Shown here one piece after another: positions 51,886 to 60,687 of a stretch of 64,000 nt of DNA; the first letter of the stretch is position 1; every line of letters begins with the position of its first letter. A model generated the notes under the pieces. It saw only the letters and a program-made list of their open reading frames with translations. It was not told the DNA's origin and searched no databases. Source of the stretch: JANJTB01 sp032027125. GTDB taxonomy: Bacteria > Bacteroidota > Ignavibacteria > Kapaibacteriales > UBA2268. The stretch lies in contig JAVSMQ010000001.1 in the NCBI GenBank assembly GCA_032027125.1, positions 3,086,846 to 3,150,845 on the forward strand. The letters run 5' to 3'. The translations under genes were made by a program, and so were the position numbers.

Positions 51886-52572
51886 TCAGACAGGTGTTTC
51901 TTTTTTCCTCGGCTTTTGATTCGGATAAATAATATAATCGTTATATTTTGACGGGCTGACATCTGTCCAGATTAATTTGCCGTAACTGCAGTATTTATTA
52001 ATCAATGCATACAATTCATTTCCTTTTTGAATCCTGATATCTCTGCCTTCGTCACGGATATTTTTTTTCTCAACAACCTTGTCAATTGCCTCGGCATAAG
52101 CCTCTATCGCAGAGTTAAAGTTCAAAATATATCCGGCTGTAATGCCTTCTGCTTCAAGTTCGGCAGCATTATTTTGGGAAGCATCCAAAACCTGTCTTGC
52201 GGCAGCAAGAAGATTATTATCAGTCATTTGTGAAATATTTCCAGGGGTCATGGAGCGGTATTTTGCAGAATTTGCACCAAAAATTGATTTTGCTCTCAGT
52301 GAAATGCTTCGCAAAATTTTTAAAATTAATTTTCTTGCCGATTCACGGTTCTCAATTTCAAAACTCAAATCATTTCTTAATTTCGCATCAGTAGGTAACG
52401 CCTGAAAATCATCAATAAAATTATTCAAATTTTCAATCGAATTGTTTGAAATTCCGTAAATTTCCAGGTCAGACAAATCTCTGTTCAAGGGAAGCGTCAG
52501 TCCAACACCCATAATAGCCAACTCAGCGTCCGTAAAACGATAATTTCTTTCAGGATTGGGATTATTTGCCAT
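51886..52572 (-). CDS. Uncharacterised 228-residue protein
   Basis: No signal peptide, no membrane segment. Sequence is helical and polar, with NYRFTDAELAIMGVGLTLPL, FEIENRESARKLILKILRSI and LNFNSAIEAYAEAIDKVVEK, ending in a Lys-rich tail QKPRKKETPV. The middle (SLRAKSIFGANSAKYRSMTP GNISQM region) recalls proteins that are found in multiple copies in Ignavibacteria-like genomes and have no assigned role. I do not recognise a domain. Codon use looks like the neighbouring core genes, so it is probably native. It is monocistronic. Confidence 0.65.
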   Translation of the reverse strand: MANNPNPERNYRFTDAELAIMGVGLTLPLNRDLSDLEIYGISNNSIENLNNFIDDFQALPTDAKLRNDLSFEIENRESARKLILKILRSISLRAKSIFGANSAKYRSMTPGNISQMTDNNLLAAARQVLDASQNNAAELEAEGITAGYILNFNSAIEAYAEAIDKVVEKKNIRDEGRDIRIQKGNELYALINKYCSYGKLIWTDVSPSKYNDYIIYPNQKPRKKETPV

Positions 52573-53031
52573 AATAAGTTCCTTTAAATAAGTTATTAAT
52601 TGCTAAAATTGTAAAATAATATAAAATTATTCCGATAAATTATGCTTCATATATCTTCAAACTATATTCTAACTAATTGCAACTATATTTTAACTAATTG
52701 CAACTATATTCTAACTAACTGCAATTATATTTTAATTAACTGCAATTATATTCTAACTAATTGCAACTATATTTTAACTAATTGCAACTATATTCTAACT
52801 AACTGCAATTATATTTTAATTAACTGCAATTATATTTTAACTAATTGCAACTATATTCTAACTAATTGCAACTATATTCTAACAAATTGTAATTATANTA
52901 ATACTGATTTTAAGTAATAGAAATGTGGATTGTATGATGAAGGAAAGTCATCTTTATGAAAAAAACCATCTTTGAATTAGTTGAGTTCAATTTTTGAAGG
53001 AATAAATTTATTTTCAGTACAACTTGACATA
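52573..53031. other. 459-bp intergenic region with minisatellite and N gap
   Basis: About half is the 21-bp tandem repeat at 52660-52898, which ends in an N. The 130 bases after it show no coding frame and lead to the 3' end of the TPR gene at 53032. A frame through the repeat (7-residue NYILTNC units) is open only because 21 is a multiple of three. Confidence 0.75.
52660..52898. repeat. 21-bp minisatellite, about 11 copies, ending in an assembly gap
   Basis: AACTATATTCTAACTAATTGC repeats from 52660 every 21 bases, giving 11 full units to 52890 and a partial one up to the N at 52898. Variation is limited (CTAA/TTAA, AACTGCAATT/AATTGCAACT), with units of the AATTGCAACT and AACTGCAATT types alternating in blocks. 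The array probably continues through the N and is collapsed in the assembly. Confidence 0.95.
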
Positions 53032-54306
53032 TTACCTATTCTTATTGCTTTTCATGATTTCCACTTCTTTCTTAACATTGTCAACATACTTCGTGTATGT
53101 TCCGTTTTTCTGGGCAAGTGAAATAAATTTATTATAATCTTTAAGGGCTGCATCAATGTTCCCGGCATTTTTATACGCTTTGCCGCGGTTATAATATGTT
53201 TGAATAGCATTGGGATTTATTTCAATAGCTTTTGAAAAATCCTTTATTGCCAATTCATACTGTCCGGTATTAAAATAGCAGTTTCCGCGGTTGAGATAGC
53301 AGTCGGAATCTTTGGGTTTTCTTGATATCAATTCACTAAAATCAGCAATGGCAAGGTCAAACTGACCGGCTTCGTAATATATGTTTGCACGGTTATTTAA
53401 TGCTTCGGGGTCGTTTGGCTCAATTTCCAATACAGAAGTATATTCTTCAAGTGCTTTGTCTATTTTGCCGGTTTCATAATAAATCAAACCGCGGTTAAAA
53501 TGTGCTAATTTATTGTTCGATTCCAAACTGATAACCTGAGTGTAATCTTTCAGAGCCAAATCATGAACATCAAGTTGCTGATAAGATAATGCTCTGTTAA
53601 AAATTGCATTAATATTTTCCGGTTCGTGTTTGATAACGATACTGTAATCATCAATTGCTTCTAAATGTTTACCGGTTTTTTGCTTGATTGGACCGCGAAG
53701 TTTATAGACTTCAGTAAACTGAGGATTGATTAATAATGCTATATTTAAATCTGCAAGGGAGGAATTGTAATCCTGAAGTTCATAAAATGACAAAGCACGG
53801 CTGTAATAGGCATTACTGTTTTTATCGTCAATCATTAAAACTTTATTGAAATCTTTTATTGCTTCGAGATGTTTACCCAATTCGGCATAAAAATTTCCAC
53901 GGCTGTAATAAAGTGCAATGTTTTTGGGGTCAATATCAATAGCTTTTGAAAAATCGTTCATTGCACGGTCATAATTTTTCATTCGTGCATAAGTATTAGC
54001 GCGGTTAATGAGTGCGTCCTGATTATCAAGTCCAAATTTTATCGAAGTTGAAAAATCCCTTAAAGCCAAATCAAAACTATCCAGTCTAAAGTATGCTGCA
54101 CCGCGGGCATTGTAAACGGCTGCATTCGTACTGTCAATAAATAGTATTGTATCAAGAATTTCAACGCTCTGCTGATACTCACCCGAATTGAAATGCTCCA
54201 GAGCAGTAATATACAAAGAATCCAAATTTATACCCTTTGCTTCTGAATTATTAAAACAGAAAATTTGAATAAATGAAGCTAATAATATGATTTTGAAATA
54301 ATTCAA
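53032..54306 (-). CDS. Exported TPR protein
   Basis: 424 residues, TTG start overlapping the stop of the upstream OsmC gene (shared TTGA at 54303-54306). A signal peptide (IILLASFIQIFCFNNSEAKG) precedes about eleven regular TPR units such as YARMKNYDRAMNDFSKAIDI, GKIDKALEEYTSVLEIEPND and FDLAIADFSELISRKPKDSD. The repeats are unusually regular with N-R-A/N-R-G at the same position in each unit. It is a periplasmic binding scaffold of unknown partner. Coupling to osmC may be accidental. Confidence 0.87.
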   Translation of the reverse strand: MNYFKIILLASFIQIFCFNNSEAKGINLDSLYITALEHFNSGEYQQSVEILDTILFIDSTNAAVYNARGAAYFRLDSFDLALRDFSTSIKFGLDNQDALINRANTYARMKNYDRAMNDFSKAIDIDPKNIALYYSRGNFYAELGKHLEAIKDFNKVLMIDDKNSNAYYSRALSFYELQDYNSSLADLNIALLINPQFTEVYKLRGPIKQKTGKHLEAIDDYSIVIKHEPENINAIFNRALSYQQLDVHDLALKDYTQVISLESNNKLAHFNRGLIYYETGKIDKALEEYTSVLEIEPNDPEALNNRANIYYEAGQFDLAIADFSELISRKPKDSDCYLNRGNCYFNTGQYELAIKDFSKAIEINPNAIQTYYNRGKAYKNAGNIDAALKDYNKFISLAQKNGTYTKYVDNVKKEVEIMKSNKNR

Positions 54307-54722
54307 GAAACAACCTCTGGGGTGATAAATACGTGCTGAATAATAACTTCAGGTGCTAAACTTCTCGAAACAGGACAGGTCTTGACAACATTTTTTAGAA
54401 CTGCCATTTCTTTTTCATTGTAAATTCTAGGCAGATAAATATTTAATTCGATGTTACTGATACGGCGAAATGGTTCGTTAACCATGTGTTTGACAACTGA
54501 TATTTTTAAACCCTCAACATCAAATCCGGATGCAGCGGAACGTATTGCCATAATCGTTGCAATACATGAACCGATTGATGCGGCAGTAAGGTCTGTAGGC
54601 GAAATCACTTCGCCCTTTCCCTGATTATCGGTCGGGGCATCTGTCAAAAATGTCTGTCCTGACGGCGTATGCAGAACCTTGCAATGTAAGTCGCCGATAT
54701 ATTCTATATCAATCTGAACCAT
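54303..54722 (-). CDS. OsmC-family peroxiredoxin-like protein
   Basis: 139 residues. Both redox cysteines are present: Cys53 in AASIGSCIATIMAIR and Cys116 in KTCPVSRSLAPEV; the conserved PTDLTAASIGSC and DVEGLKISV surround them. OsmC/Ohr proteins reduce organic hydroperoxides using the two cysteines, recharged by lipoylated or thiol partners. The VNEPFRRISNIELNI strand is also typical. It lies within a minus-strand group with lipA and the sigma factor, about 70 bases after the MBL-fold gene start region. Confidence 0.92.
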   Translation of the reverse strand: MVQIDIEYIGDLHCKVLHTPSGQTFLTDAPTDNQGKGEVISPTDLTAASIGSCIATIMAIRSAASGFDVEGLKISVVKHMVNEPFRRISNIELNIYLPRIYNEKEMAVLKNVVKTCPVSRSLAPEVIIQHVFITPEVVS

Positions 54723-54793
54723 TTTCTATCTCGTACTTATTTGATTTCAACAATAAAGTCAGAATAAAATTAATTTTATTTTATTCTTGATTA

Positions 54794-55567
54794 TTATAAC
54801 TCAAATATTATGCCATCATAAGCTAAAAATATGTTTTCAGGTAAACAATTTTCTGCTTCCTGATGTTTTATGTCGTGCGATATGTGTGTAAGGTATGCTT
54901 TTTCTGGTTTTAAGATGTTAATTGTTTCTATAGCTTCGTTGATACTGAAATGTGTCGGGTGTTTTGTGTATCTGAGTCCGTCGAGAATTAAGACTTCCAG
55001 CCCCTTGAGCAGCTCAAGAGAACTTTCGGGAATGTTGTTTGTATCTGTACAGTATGCGAAATTCCCGATTCTGAAACCAAGAACTTTGAGTGAGCCATGG
55101 AACAAAGGAATTGGAGTAATTTCTATATCTTTTATTCTGAATCTATTATCCCCAATATCATTGATAATGATTTCAGGAACACCGCCACCTGTTTGAACGG
55201 GCTTTGTAAAGGCATATTCAAAAATTCTGCGGAGATGTTTTAGTGTTGTTTCGTTTGCAAATATTGACAGTGGTTTGTCCATGATGAAATTGAAAGCACG
55301 AATATCATCAAATCCGCCGATATGGTCAAAATGGTGATGGGTAAAAACAACACCGTCAAGTGATTTCACATTGTATTGAAGCATCTGCTGCCGAAAATCC
55401 GAAGATGTATCTATTACAACCGCAGCCGAGGCTGACTCAATCAATAATGAACATCTAAGCCGTCTGTCTCTTGAATCATCGGAGACACAAGTAGGGCAGC
55501 AGCAGCCAATTGTCGGAACTCCAGATGAAGTACCCGAACCCAAAATAGTAAATTTATTTTTGTGCAT
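54794..55567 (-). CDS. MBL-fold metallo-hydrolase (PhnP-like)
   Basis: About 257 residues from ATG 55567 (the frame extends upstream into lipA, but the conserved part starts at KFTILGSGTSSGVP). Metal site: FTHHHFDHIGGFDD (HxHxDH), HGSLKVLGFRIGNFAYCTDT and LTHISHDI near the end. The N-terminal GVPTIGCCCPTCVSDDSRD holds the Cys-rich zinc loop of PhnP-type phosphodiesterases, and RLRCSLLIES follows. PhnP cleaves cyclic ribose phosphates; the role here may be a general phosphodiesterase. Its start overlaps the lipA stop by 14 bases, so the two are co-translated. Confidence 0.88.
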   Translation of the reverse strand: MHKNKFTILGSGTSSGVPTIGCCCPTCVSDDSRDRRLRCSLLIESASAAVVIDTSSDFRQQMLQYNVKSLDGVVFTHHHFDHIGGFDDIRAFNFIMDKPLSIFANETTLKHLRRIFEYAFTKPVQTGGGVPEIIINDIGDNRFRIKDIEITPIPLFHGSLKVLGFRIGNFAYCTDTNNIPESSLELLKGLEVLILDGLRYTKHPTHFSINEAIETINILKPEKAYLTHISHDIKHQEAENCLPENIFLAYDGIIFEL

Positions 55568-56519
55568 TAATTTTAATATGCTCGTGTGCATGATATGAAC
55601 TTCGAACCAGCGGTCCTGATTCCACATGCAGAATACCCATTTCTTCACCCTTTTGTTTGAAAAGTTTGAACTGTTCGGGTGTTACAAATCTGTCAACAGG
55701 CGAGTGATTAACTGACGGCTGCAGATACTGTCCTATAGTCATAATATCAAGTCTGATACCAACGTAATCCTGCATCAGGGTATAAACTTCTTCGTCCAAT
55801 TCTCCAATACCAACCATTATACCTGATTTGGTCTTCATTCCACGGTTTTTGCTGTATTCCAGTACATCTAATGAACGTTGATATTTTGCCTGAGGTCTGA
55901 TTTTTTTGTAAAGTCTCGGTACAGTTTCAATATTGTGGTTCAATATATCGGGTTTCGCGTTTATAACTCTGTCTAAACAAGTCAAATCCCCCTTGAAGTC
56001 AGGAATTAAAACTTCGATTGTTATACCCGGATTGAGTTCTTTAACCCTCAGTATAGTATCAGCCCAAATAGTCGAACCCTGATCTTTTAGTTCGTCACGG
56101 TTAACAGAAGTAATAACAGCGTGTTTCAGATTCATTTTCTTAACTGCCATTGCAACATCCATCGGCTCATCACGGTTTATAGTTCCGGGAATACCTGTTT
56201 TAACAGCACAGAAACTACAGGCACGTGTGCAGGTATCACCAAGAATCATAAAAGTAGCAGTACCGTGCGACCAACAATCTCCTATGTTCGGACAGTTAGC
56301 TTCTTCGCAGACAGTATGCAGCGATTTAGTCCGCATCAGTTTTTGTATATTTAGATAACTGTCTCCACCCGGAGCCTTTACTTTTAACCAATCGGGTCTT
56401 GTTCCTGCTGAAGTTTTCAGCTCCGGATTATTACGTTTGGCTTTTTTATTATGAGGTTTAAAATTAATATTAACTTCCAAAATATCAGAAGTTGTACCGC
56501 TGAATTCCAAATTGTGCAT
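55554..56519 (-). CDS. lipA: Lipoyl synthase
   Basis: 321 residues, normal for LipA with a slight N-terminal extension. The auxiliary cluster cysteines are Cys71, Cys76 and Cys82 (CEEANCPNIGDCW) and the radical-SAM cluster is Cys97, Cys101, Cys104 (CTRACSFC). The C-terminal Arg-Ser-Ser motif, which coordinates the auxiliary cluster, is in GPLVRSSYHAHEH. It inserts two sulfurs into octanoyl groups of E2 and H proteins, so it serves the 2-oxoacid dehydrogenase encoded at 31638-33878. It overlaps the MBL-fold gene. Confidence 0.97.
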   Translation of the reverse strand: MHNLEFSGTTSDILEVNINFKPHNKKAKRNNPELKTSAGTRPDWLKVKAPGGDSYLNIQKLMRTKSLHTVCEEANCPNIGDCWSHGTATFMILGDTCTRACSFCAVKTGIPGTINRDEPMDVAMAVKKMNLKHAVITSVNRDELKDQGSTIWADTILRVKELNPGITIEVLIPDFKGDLTCLDRVINAKPDILNHNIETVPRLYKKIRPQAKYQRSLDVLEYSKNRGMKTKSGIMVGIGELDEEVYTLMQDYVGIRLDIMTIGQYLQPSVNHSPVDRFVTPEQFKLFKQKGEEMGILHVESGPLVRSSYHAHEHIKINAQK

Positions 56520-56556
56520 TTCTATACTTCAAAAAATAACTTGCTGATAAATAATT

Positions 56557-57417
56557 TTATCCCAGATATGCTCTTAGTGCTTTTGAGCGTGAAGCATGTC
56601 TGAGTCTGCGGATGGCTTTTTCTTTAATTTGTCTTACGCGTTCTCTTGTAAGATTAAATTTTTCGCCGATTTCTTCCAATGTAAGTGTTTGTCCGTCTAA
56701 TCCGAAATACAGTTTAATTACTTCGGCTTCTCTTTGTGATAGTGTAGTAAGTACTTGCTGGACTTCAACCCTCAGTGATTCTCTGATAAGTTCCGAATCA
56801 GGAGGCGGCTGCATTTCATTCGGAAGTACGTCAAGAAGTCTGTTGTCTTCACCCTGAACAAATGGTGCATCTACCGATAGATGCCGTCCGGAAATTTTGA
56901 TTGTCTCCGAAATTTCCGATATACTCATATTAAGCTGCTCGGCAAGCTCTGCTGCTGTAGGTTCGCGTTCAAATTCCTGCTCAAGCTCGGAGAATTTCTT
57001 TCCGATTTTATTTAATGCTCCAACACGGTTAAGCGGAAGACGTACAATCCTTGACTGCTCGGCAAGAGCCTGCAGAATTGACTGGCGAATCCACCATACA
57101 GCATAAGAAATAAATTTGAAGCCGCGTGTTTCATCAAATCTTTTTGCAGCTTTTATTAATCCTAAATTTCCTTCGTTTATAAGGTCGCCGAGTGACAGCC
57201 CCTGATTTTGGTATTGTTTTGCAACCGATACTACGAATCTCAGATTGGCTTTTACCAATCTTTCAAGAGCCCTGATACCTTCTCCGCTGCCGCGTTTGAT
57301 AGCCTGAGCAAGATCTACTTCATCTTCCGGTGTAAGCAGTTCTACTCTGCCGATTTCCTGTAGATATTTATCAAGTGACTGACTCTCACGATTCGTATAT
57401 TGTTTCGTTATTCTCAT
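56557..57417 (-). CDS. rpoD: Primary sigma factor (RpoD/SigA, short Bacteroidota form)
   Basis: 286 residues: no region 1.1, region 1.2 in QSLDKYLQEIGRVELLTPED, region 2 with GDLINEGNLGLIKAAKRFDE and FKFISYAVWWIRQSILQALA, region 3 EFEREPTAAELAEQLNMSIS, and region 4 with LTTLSQREAEVIKLYFGLDG and GEKFNLTRERVRQIKEKAIR. This size and architecture match the Bacteroidota primary sigma, which reads TTTG/TAnnTTTG promoters as found elsewhere in the window. It should be the main vegetative sigma of this organism. Confidence 0.93.
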   Translation of the reverse strand: MRITKQYTNRESQSLDKYLQEIGRVELLTPEDEVDLAQAIKRGSGEGIRALERLVKANLRFVVSVAKQYQNQGLSLGDLINEGNLGLIKAAKRFDETRGFKFISYAVWWIRQSILQALAEQSRIVRLPLNRVGALNKIGKKFSELEQEFEREPTAAELAEQLNMSISEISETIKISGRHLSVDAPFVQGEDNRLLDVLPNEMQPPPDSELIRESLRVEVQQVLTTLSQREAEVIKLYFGLDGQTLTLEEIGEKFNLTRERVRQIKEKAIRRLRHASRSKALRAYLG

Positions 57418-57493
57418 TTAATAACCTTAGATTTCAATATCTTAAAAAATAATACTTCAATAACGTTAATTTGTTCTTAATATTTGATACAAA

Positions 57494-59143
57494 TTAATAA
57501 TCATTTCTGCTGATTGGTGAAAGTATCTTTACAAATTCACCCTTCTGCAGAATTTTTTTGGCGAGTTCAAGGTCATCATCAATTGTAAGCAATTTTGATA
57601 ATAAATCATGTTCAGACAAAAATCGTGATCTTATCTCAAAATCCAGATATTTCAAAATATCGGATTTATTATTTGTCATAATGTCCTTTTCCTCAAGTTC
57701 CAGAGATTTCTTTAAACTATTTATACTTTTGTCAAAATTCTTGGAATAACCCGATTCTTTTGCTATCACATTAATCCGGTCTATTATTATCCCGGATTCG
57801 GATTGATAGGAATAATCAATTTCATCAAGATATTTAATAAATTCTGCAAATAATTTATCGTCAGCCTTGAAATTATCAGGAAGCTTATTCAGAGTTGAAG
57901 TATAGTGATTTGCAAAATTAAAAAATTTGAACTTTATGTATAGCTCTGATATTATTTCGGAATAAGGTTTTTTGATTGCTCCTGTATCAGGCAGTATTCC
58001 TGTTGATTCGAATACTTTTCTTTTGTTCTTGGTATAATATACCGTCGAATCCGGTGAATCCGATACTTTGGAAGCAGTCTGATACATCTCACCAAATTTA
58101 ATCCTCTGGATACATCTACCCGAAGGAGTGTAGTATTTGGCTGTTGTTATTTTTAAATTGCCTTTATAAGGTAATGGAAGTATTGATTGAACCAGACCCT
58201 TGCCATAAGACCGTCTGCCGACGATAACCGCCCTGTCGTAATCCTGCAAAGCTCCGGCAAGTATCTCGCTGGCGCTGGCTGAATTCTCGTTTATCATTAC
58301 AACCAATGGTAAATCCGGTTCGACCGGGTTCGATGAAGAATTGTAAGAATACAGTTCTTCTCCATTCCGCCCCCGTGTGGTGACGATGACACTTTTAGCC
58401 GGCAGAAACAACTCGCAAATCTGAACAGCAGGCTCCAGCAATCCTCCCGGATTATCCCTCAAATCAATAATCAGTGATTTCATTTCATTTTTACGTCTTA
58501 ATTCACTAAGTGCAAACCGGAAATCCTGAGCTGCAGTACTGTTGAATCTGTCTAATTTTATATAGGCTGTAGAGCCGTCAAGCATATCATAATAAGATAT
58601 ATTCTCAAGTAAAATCTGTTTTCTGACAAGCTCGAAACGTAACGTATCGGGATTACCGTCTCTCAAAATACCAAATACGGATTTACTGCCTGAAGTACCC
58701 TTAAATAATTCCTTTACATCATTAAAGTTCCTGTATAAAACATCAATACTGTCTATCAGGCAGATTCGGTCACCGATTCTGATTCCCTGTTCACTGGCAG
58801 AATATCCGTCGCGAACCTCAGTTATGGTCAGCAGACTGTCAATATTTGAAATGGATATTCCAAATCCGGTATATGTTCCGGAAGTCAGAATATCAAAATC
58901 ATCCTGATCGGAAACATCGTAAAATTCAGTATATGGGTCAAGTGTAGCCAGCATACCGTTGATTGCCCCTTTTATCAAAATCTCAGGATCAATTTCCAGA
59001 ACGTAATTGGTTGTTACTTCTCTGAAAATTGCACCAAAAACATCGAAAGATTTATTAATTTTAAAATAATAATCTTTTGTAAAACCGAGTATCAAAAATA
59101 CTCCGATTATTAGAGCCGATATAATGCTGATTTTTTTTACCAC
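57494..59143 (-). CDS. C-terminal processing peptidase, S41 family (CtpA-like)
   Basis: 549 residues from a GTG start directly after the glycyl-tRNA synthetase stop (no gap). N-terminal membrane anchor/signal (SIISALIIGVFLILGF), PDZ domain about 85-170 (TGFGISISNIDSLLTITEVR), S41 core with LIIDLRDNPGGLLEPAVQIC, the catalytic Ser in NENSASASEILAGALQDYDR and Lys in GRRSYGKGLVQSILP, then a C-terminal helical domain of about 180 residues. It trims C-termini of envelope proteins. The S...K dyad is intact. Confidence 0.94.
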   Translation of the reverse strand: MVKKISIISALIIGVFLILGFTKDYYFKINKSFDVFGAIFREVTTNYVLEIDPEILIKGAINGMLATLDPYTEFYDVSDQDDFDILTSGTYTGFGISISNIDSLLTITEVRDGYSASEQGIRIGDRICLIDSIDVLYRNFNDVKELFKGTSGSKSVFGILRDGNPDTLRFELVRKQILLENISYYDMLDGSTAYIKLDRFNSTAAQDFRFALSELRRKNEMKSLIIDLRDNPGGLLEPAVQICELFLPAKSVIVTTRGRNGEELYSYNSSSNPVEPDLPLVVMINENSASASEILAGALQDYDRAVIVGRRSYGKGLVQSILPLPYKGNLKITTAKYYTPSGRCIQRIKFGEMYQTASKVSDSPDSTVYYTKNKRKVFESTGILPDTGAIKKPYSEIISELYIKFKFFNFANHYTSTLNKLPDNFKADDKLFAEFIKYLDEIDYSYQSESGIIIDRINVIAKESGYSKNFDKSINSLKKSLELEEKDIMTNNKSDILKYLDFEIRSRFLSEHDLLSKLLTIDDDLELAKKILQKGEFVKILSPISRNDY

Positions 59144-60562
59144 TTAATCCATCCTGTCCCAAATATAATTCTTGATTTTTACTGCAGAGATTCTGTCCTG
59201 CTTCATCGAATCACGCTCTCTTACAGTAACTGTTCCATCTTCTACAGACTGACCGTCAATTGTAACGCAATAAGGTGTTCCGATTTCATCCTGACGTCTG
59301 TAACGCCTTCCAATTGCACCTGCTATATCATACTGAACTTTGAAATTCTTCTGCAAATCTTTGTAAATTGCATGAGCCATCTCGGGCATGCCGTCTTTGT
59401 TGACTAATGGAAATACAGCAACAGTTACCGGAGCGAGTTTTTGATTAAATCTCATAACTACACGTGTTTCGCTGCCGCCCTTATCATCGGTTACTGTTTC
59501 TTCATCATAAGCATTGCAAAGAAATGCCATCAGTCCGCGTGATACACCGCCCGATGTTTCAATTACATAAGGGATATAACGTTCCTGATTTACAGTATCC
59601 ACATATTCCATTTTCTTTCCGGAAAATTCCTGATGAGACCTAAGATCGAAATCTGTTCTGGAATGTATTCCTTCAATCTCACCGAAACCAAACGGGAATT
59701 CATACTCAATATCTACAGCCATATTTGCATAATGTGCTAATTTTTCGTGCAGTTTCCATCGCATTTTCTCTTCTTTCATGCCGAGTGACAAATACCATTT
59801 CCATCTGAGGTCTTTCCAGTATTCAAACCAATCTTTTTCTGAACCGGGTTTAACAAAATACTGCATTTCCATTTGCTCAAATTCACGTGTACGGAAAAGA
59901 AAGTTTTTGGTATTGATTTCATTTCTGAAAGCCTTGCCGATTTGAGCAATTCCAAACGGCGGTTTCTGACGGGCTGTTTCAAGCACATTCTTGAAATTGA
60001 CAAAAATACCCTGTGCCGATTCCGGTCTGAGATATACAATTGAACTCGAATCTTCCAATGGACCGACAAAAGTCTTAAACATCAAATTAAAGTTTCTGAC
60101 TTCAGTCCAGTCCATACTTCCCGAAACGGGGTCTTTTATCTCGTGTGCAATTATTATATCATAATAATCCGTATTTTCCTTAACAGCATCGAGTTTTGCC
60201 TGAATAATATCCGCTTCATCAAATTTTTTCTTCTTTTTGAGTTTCTCAATATGTTCTTCAATCAGATTATCTGCTCTTTGACGTGATTTGCTTGTTTTGT
60301 TGTCAATCATCGGGTCGCTGAACTGTTTTGTATGACCGCTTGCATCCCATGTGCGTGGGTGCATGAGTATAGATGCATCCAAGCCTTCAATATCCTCGCG
60401 GTAAGTCATAGCTTTCCACCATGCATCTTTAATATTAAGCAGAAGTTCCACACCGAGTGGTCCCATATCCCAGCATCCGTTCAATCCGCCGTATATTTCG
60501 GAAGACTGAAATACAAAACCTCTTCTCTTTGCAAGCGAAATTATTGTTTCAAGTTTGTACAT
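59144..60562 (-). CDS. glyQS: Glycyl-tRNA synthetase (homodimeric type)
   Basis: 472 residues from ATG 60562 (the frame goes five codons further to a TTG, without need). Class II core: RRGFVFQSSEIYGGLNGCWD, GPLGVELLLNIKDAWWK, motif 2 QIGKAFRNEINTKNFLFRTR with EFEQMEMQYFV, and motif 3 with SGGVSRGLMAFLCN, followed by an anticodon-binding domain (KLAPVTVAVFPLVNKDGM). This is the single-chain alpha2 type. The C-terminus is immediately followed by the CtpA-like gene. -7-like TATCTTTG lies at 60644-60651 upstream. Confidence 0.96.
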   Translation of the reverse strand: MYKLETIISLAKRRGFVFQSSEIYGGLNGCWDMGPLGVELLLNIKDAWWKAMTYREDIEGLDASILMHPRTWDASGHTKQFSDPMIDNKTSKSRQRADNLIEEHIEKLKKKKKFDEADIIQAKLDAVKENTDYYDIIIAHEIKDPVSGSMDWTEVRNFNLMFKTFVGPLEDSSSIVYLRPESAQGIFVNFKNVLETARQKPPFGIAQIGKAFRNEINTKNFLFRTREFEQMEMQYFVKPGSEKDWFEYWKDLRWKWYLSLGMKEEKMRWKLHEKLAHYANMAVDIEYEFPFGFGEIEGIHSRTDFDLRSHQEFSGKKMEYVDTVNQERYIPYVIETSGGVSRGLMAFLCNAYDEETVTDDKGGSETRVVMRFNQKLAPVTVAVFPLVNKDGMPEMAHAIYKDLQKNFKVQYDIAGAIGRRYRRQDEIGTPYCVTIDGQSVEDGTVTVRERDSMKQDRISAVKIKNYIWDRMD

Positions 60563-60687
60563 AAAATTTGTTCTCAACCAATTGAAATTAATAAAAAAAC
60601 AAAAATACGCATAATAGTGTAAATAAAATTAATTGTTATAACGTATCTTTGTAATCTATGAAATAGTAATAATGCGAAAAATATTTT

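Noticed and set aside
52642..52917. A 91-codon repetitive protein (NYILTNC units)
   Set aside because: The frame exists only because the 21-bp repeat has no stop codon in that phase; no RBS, and it runs into the N.
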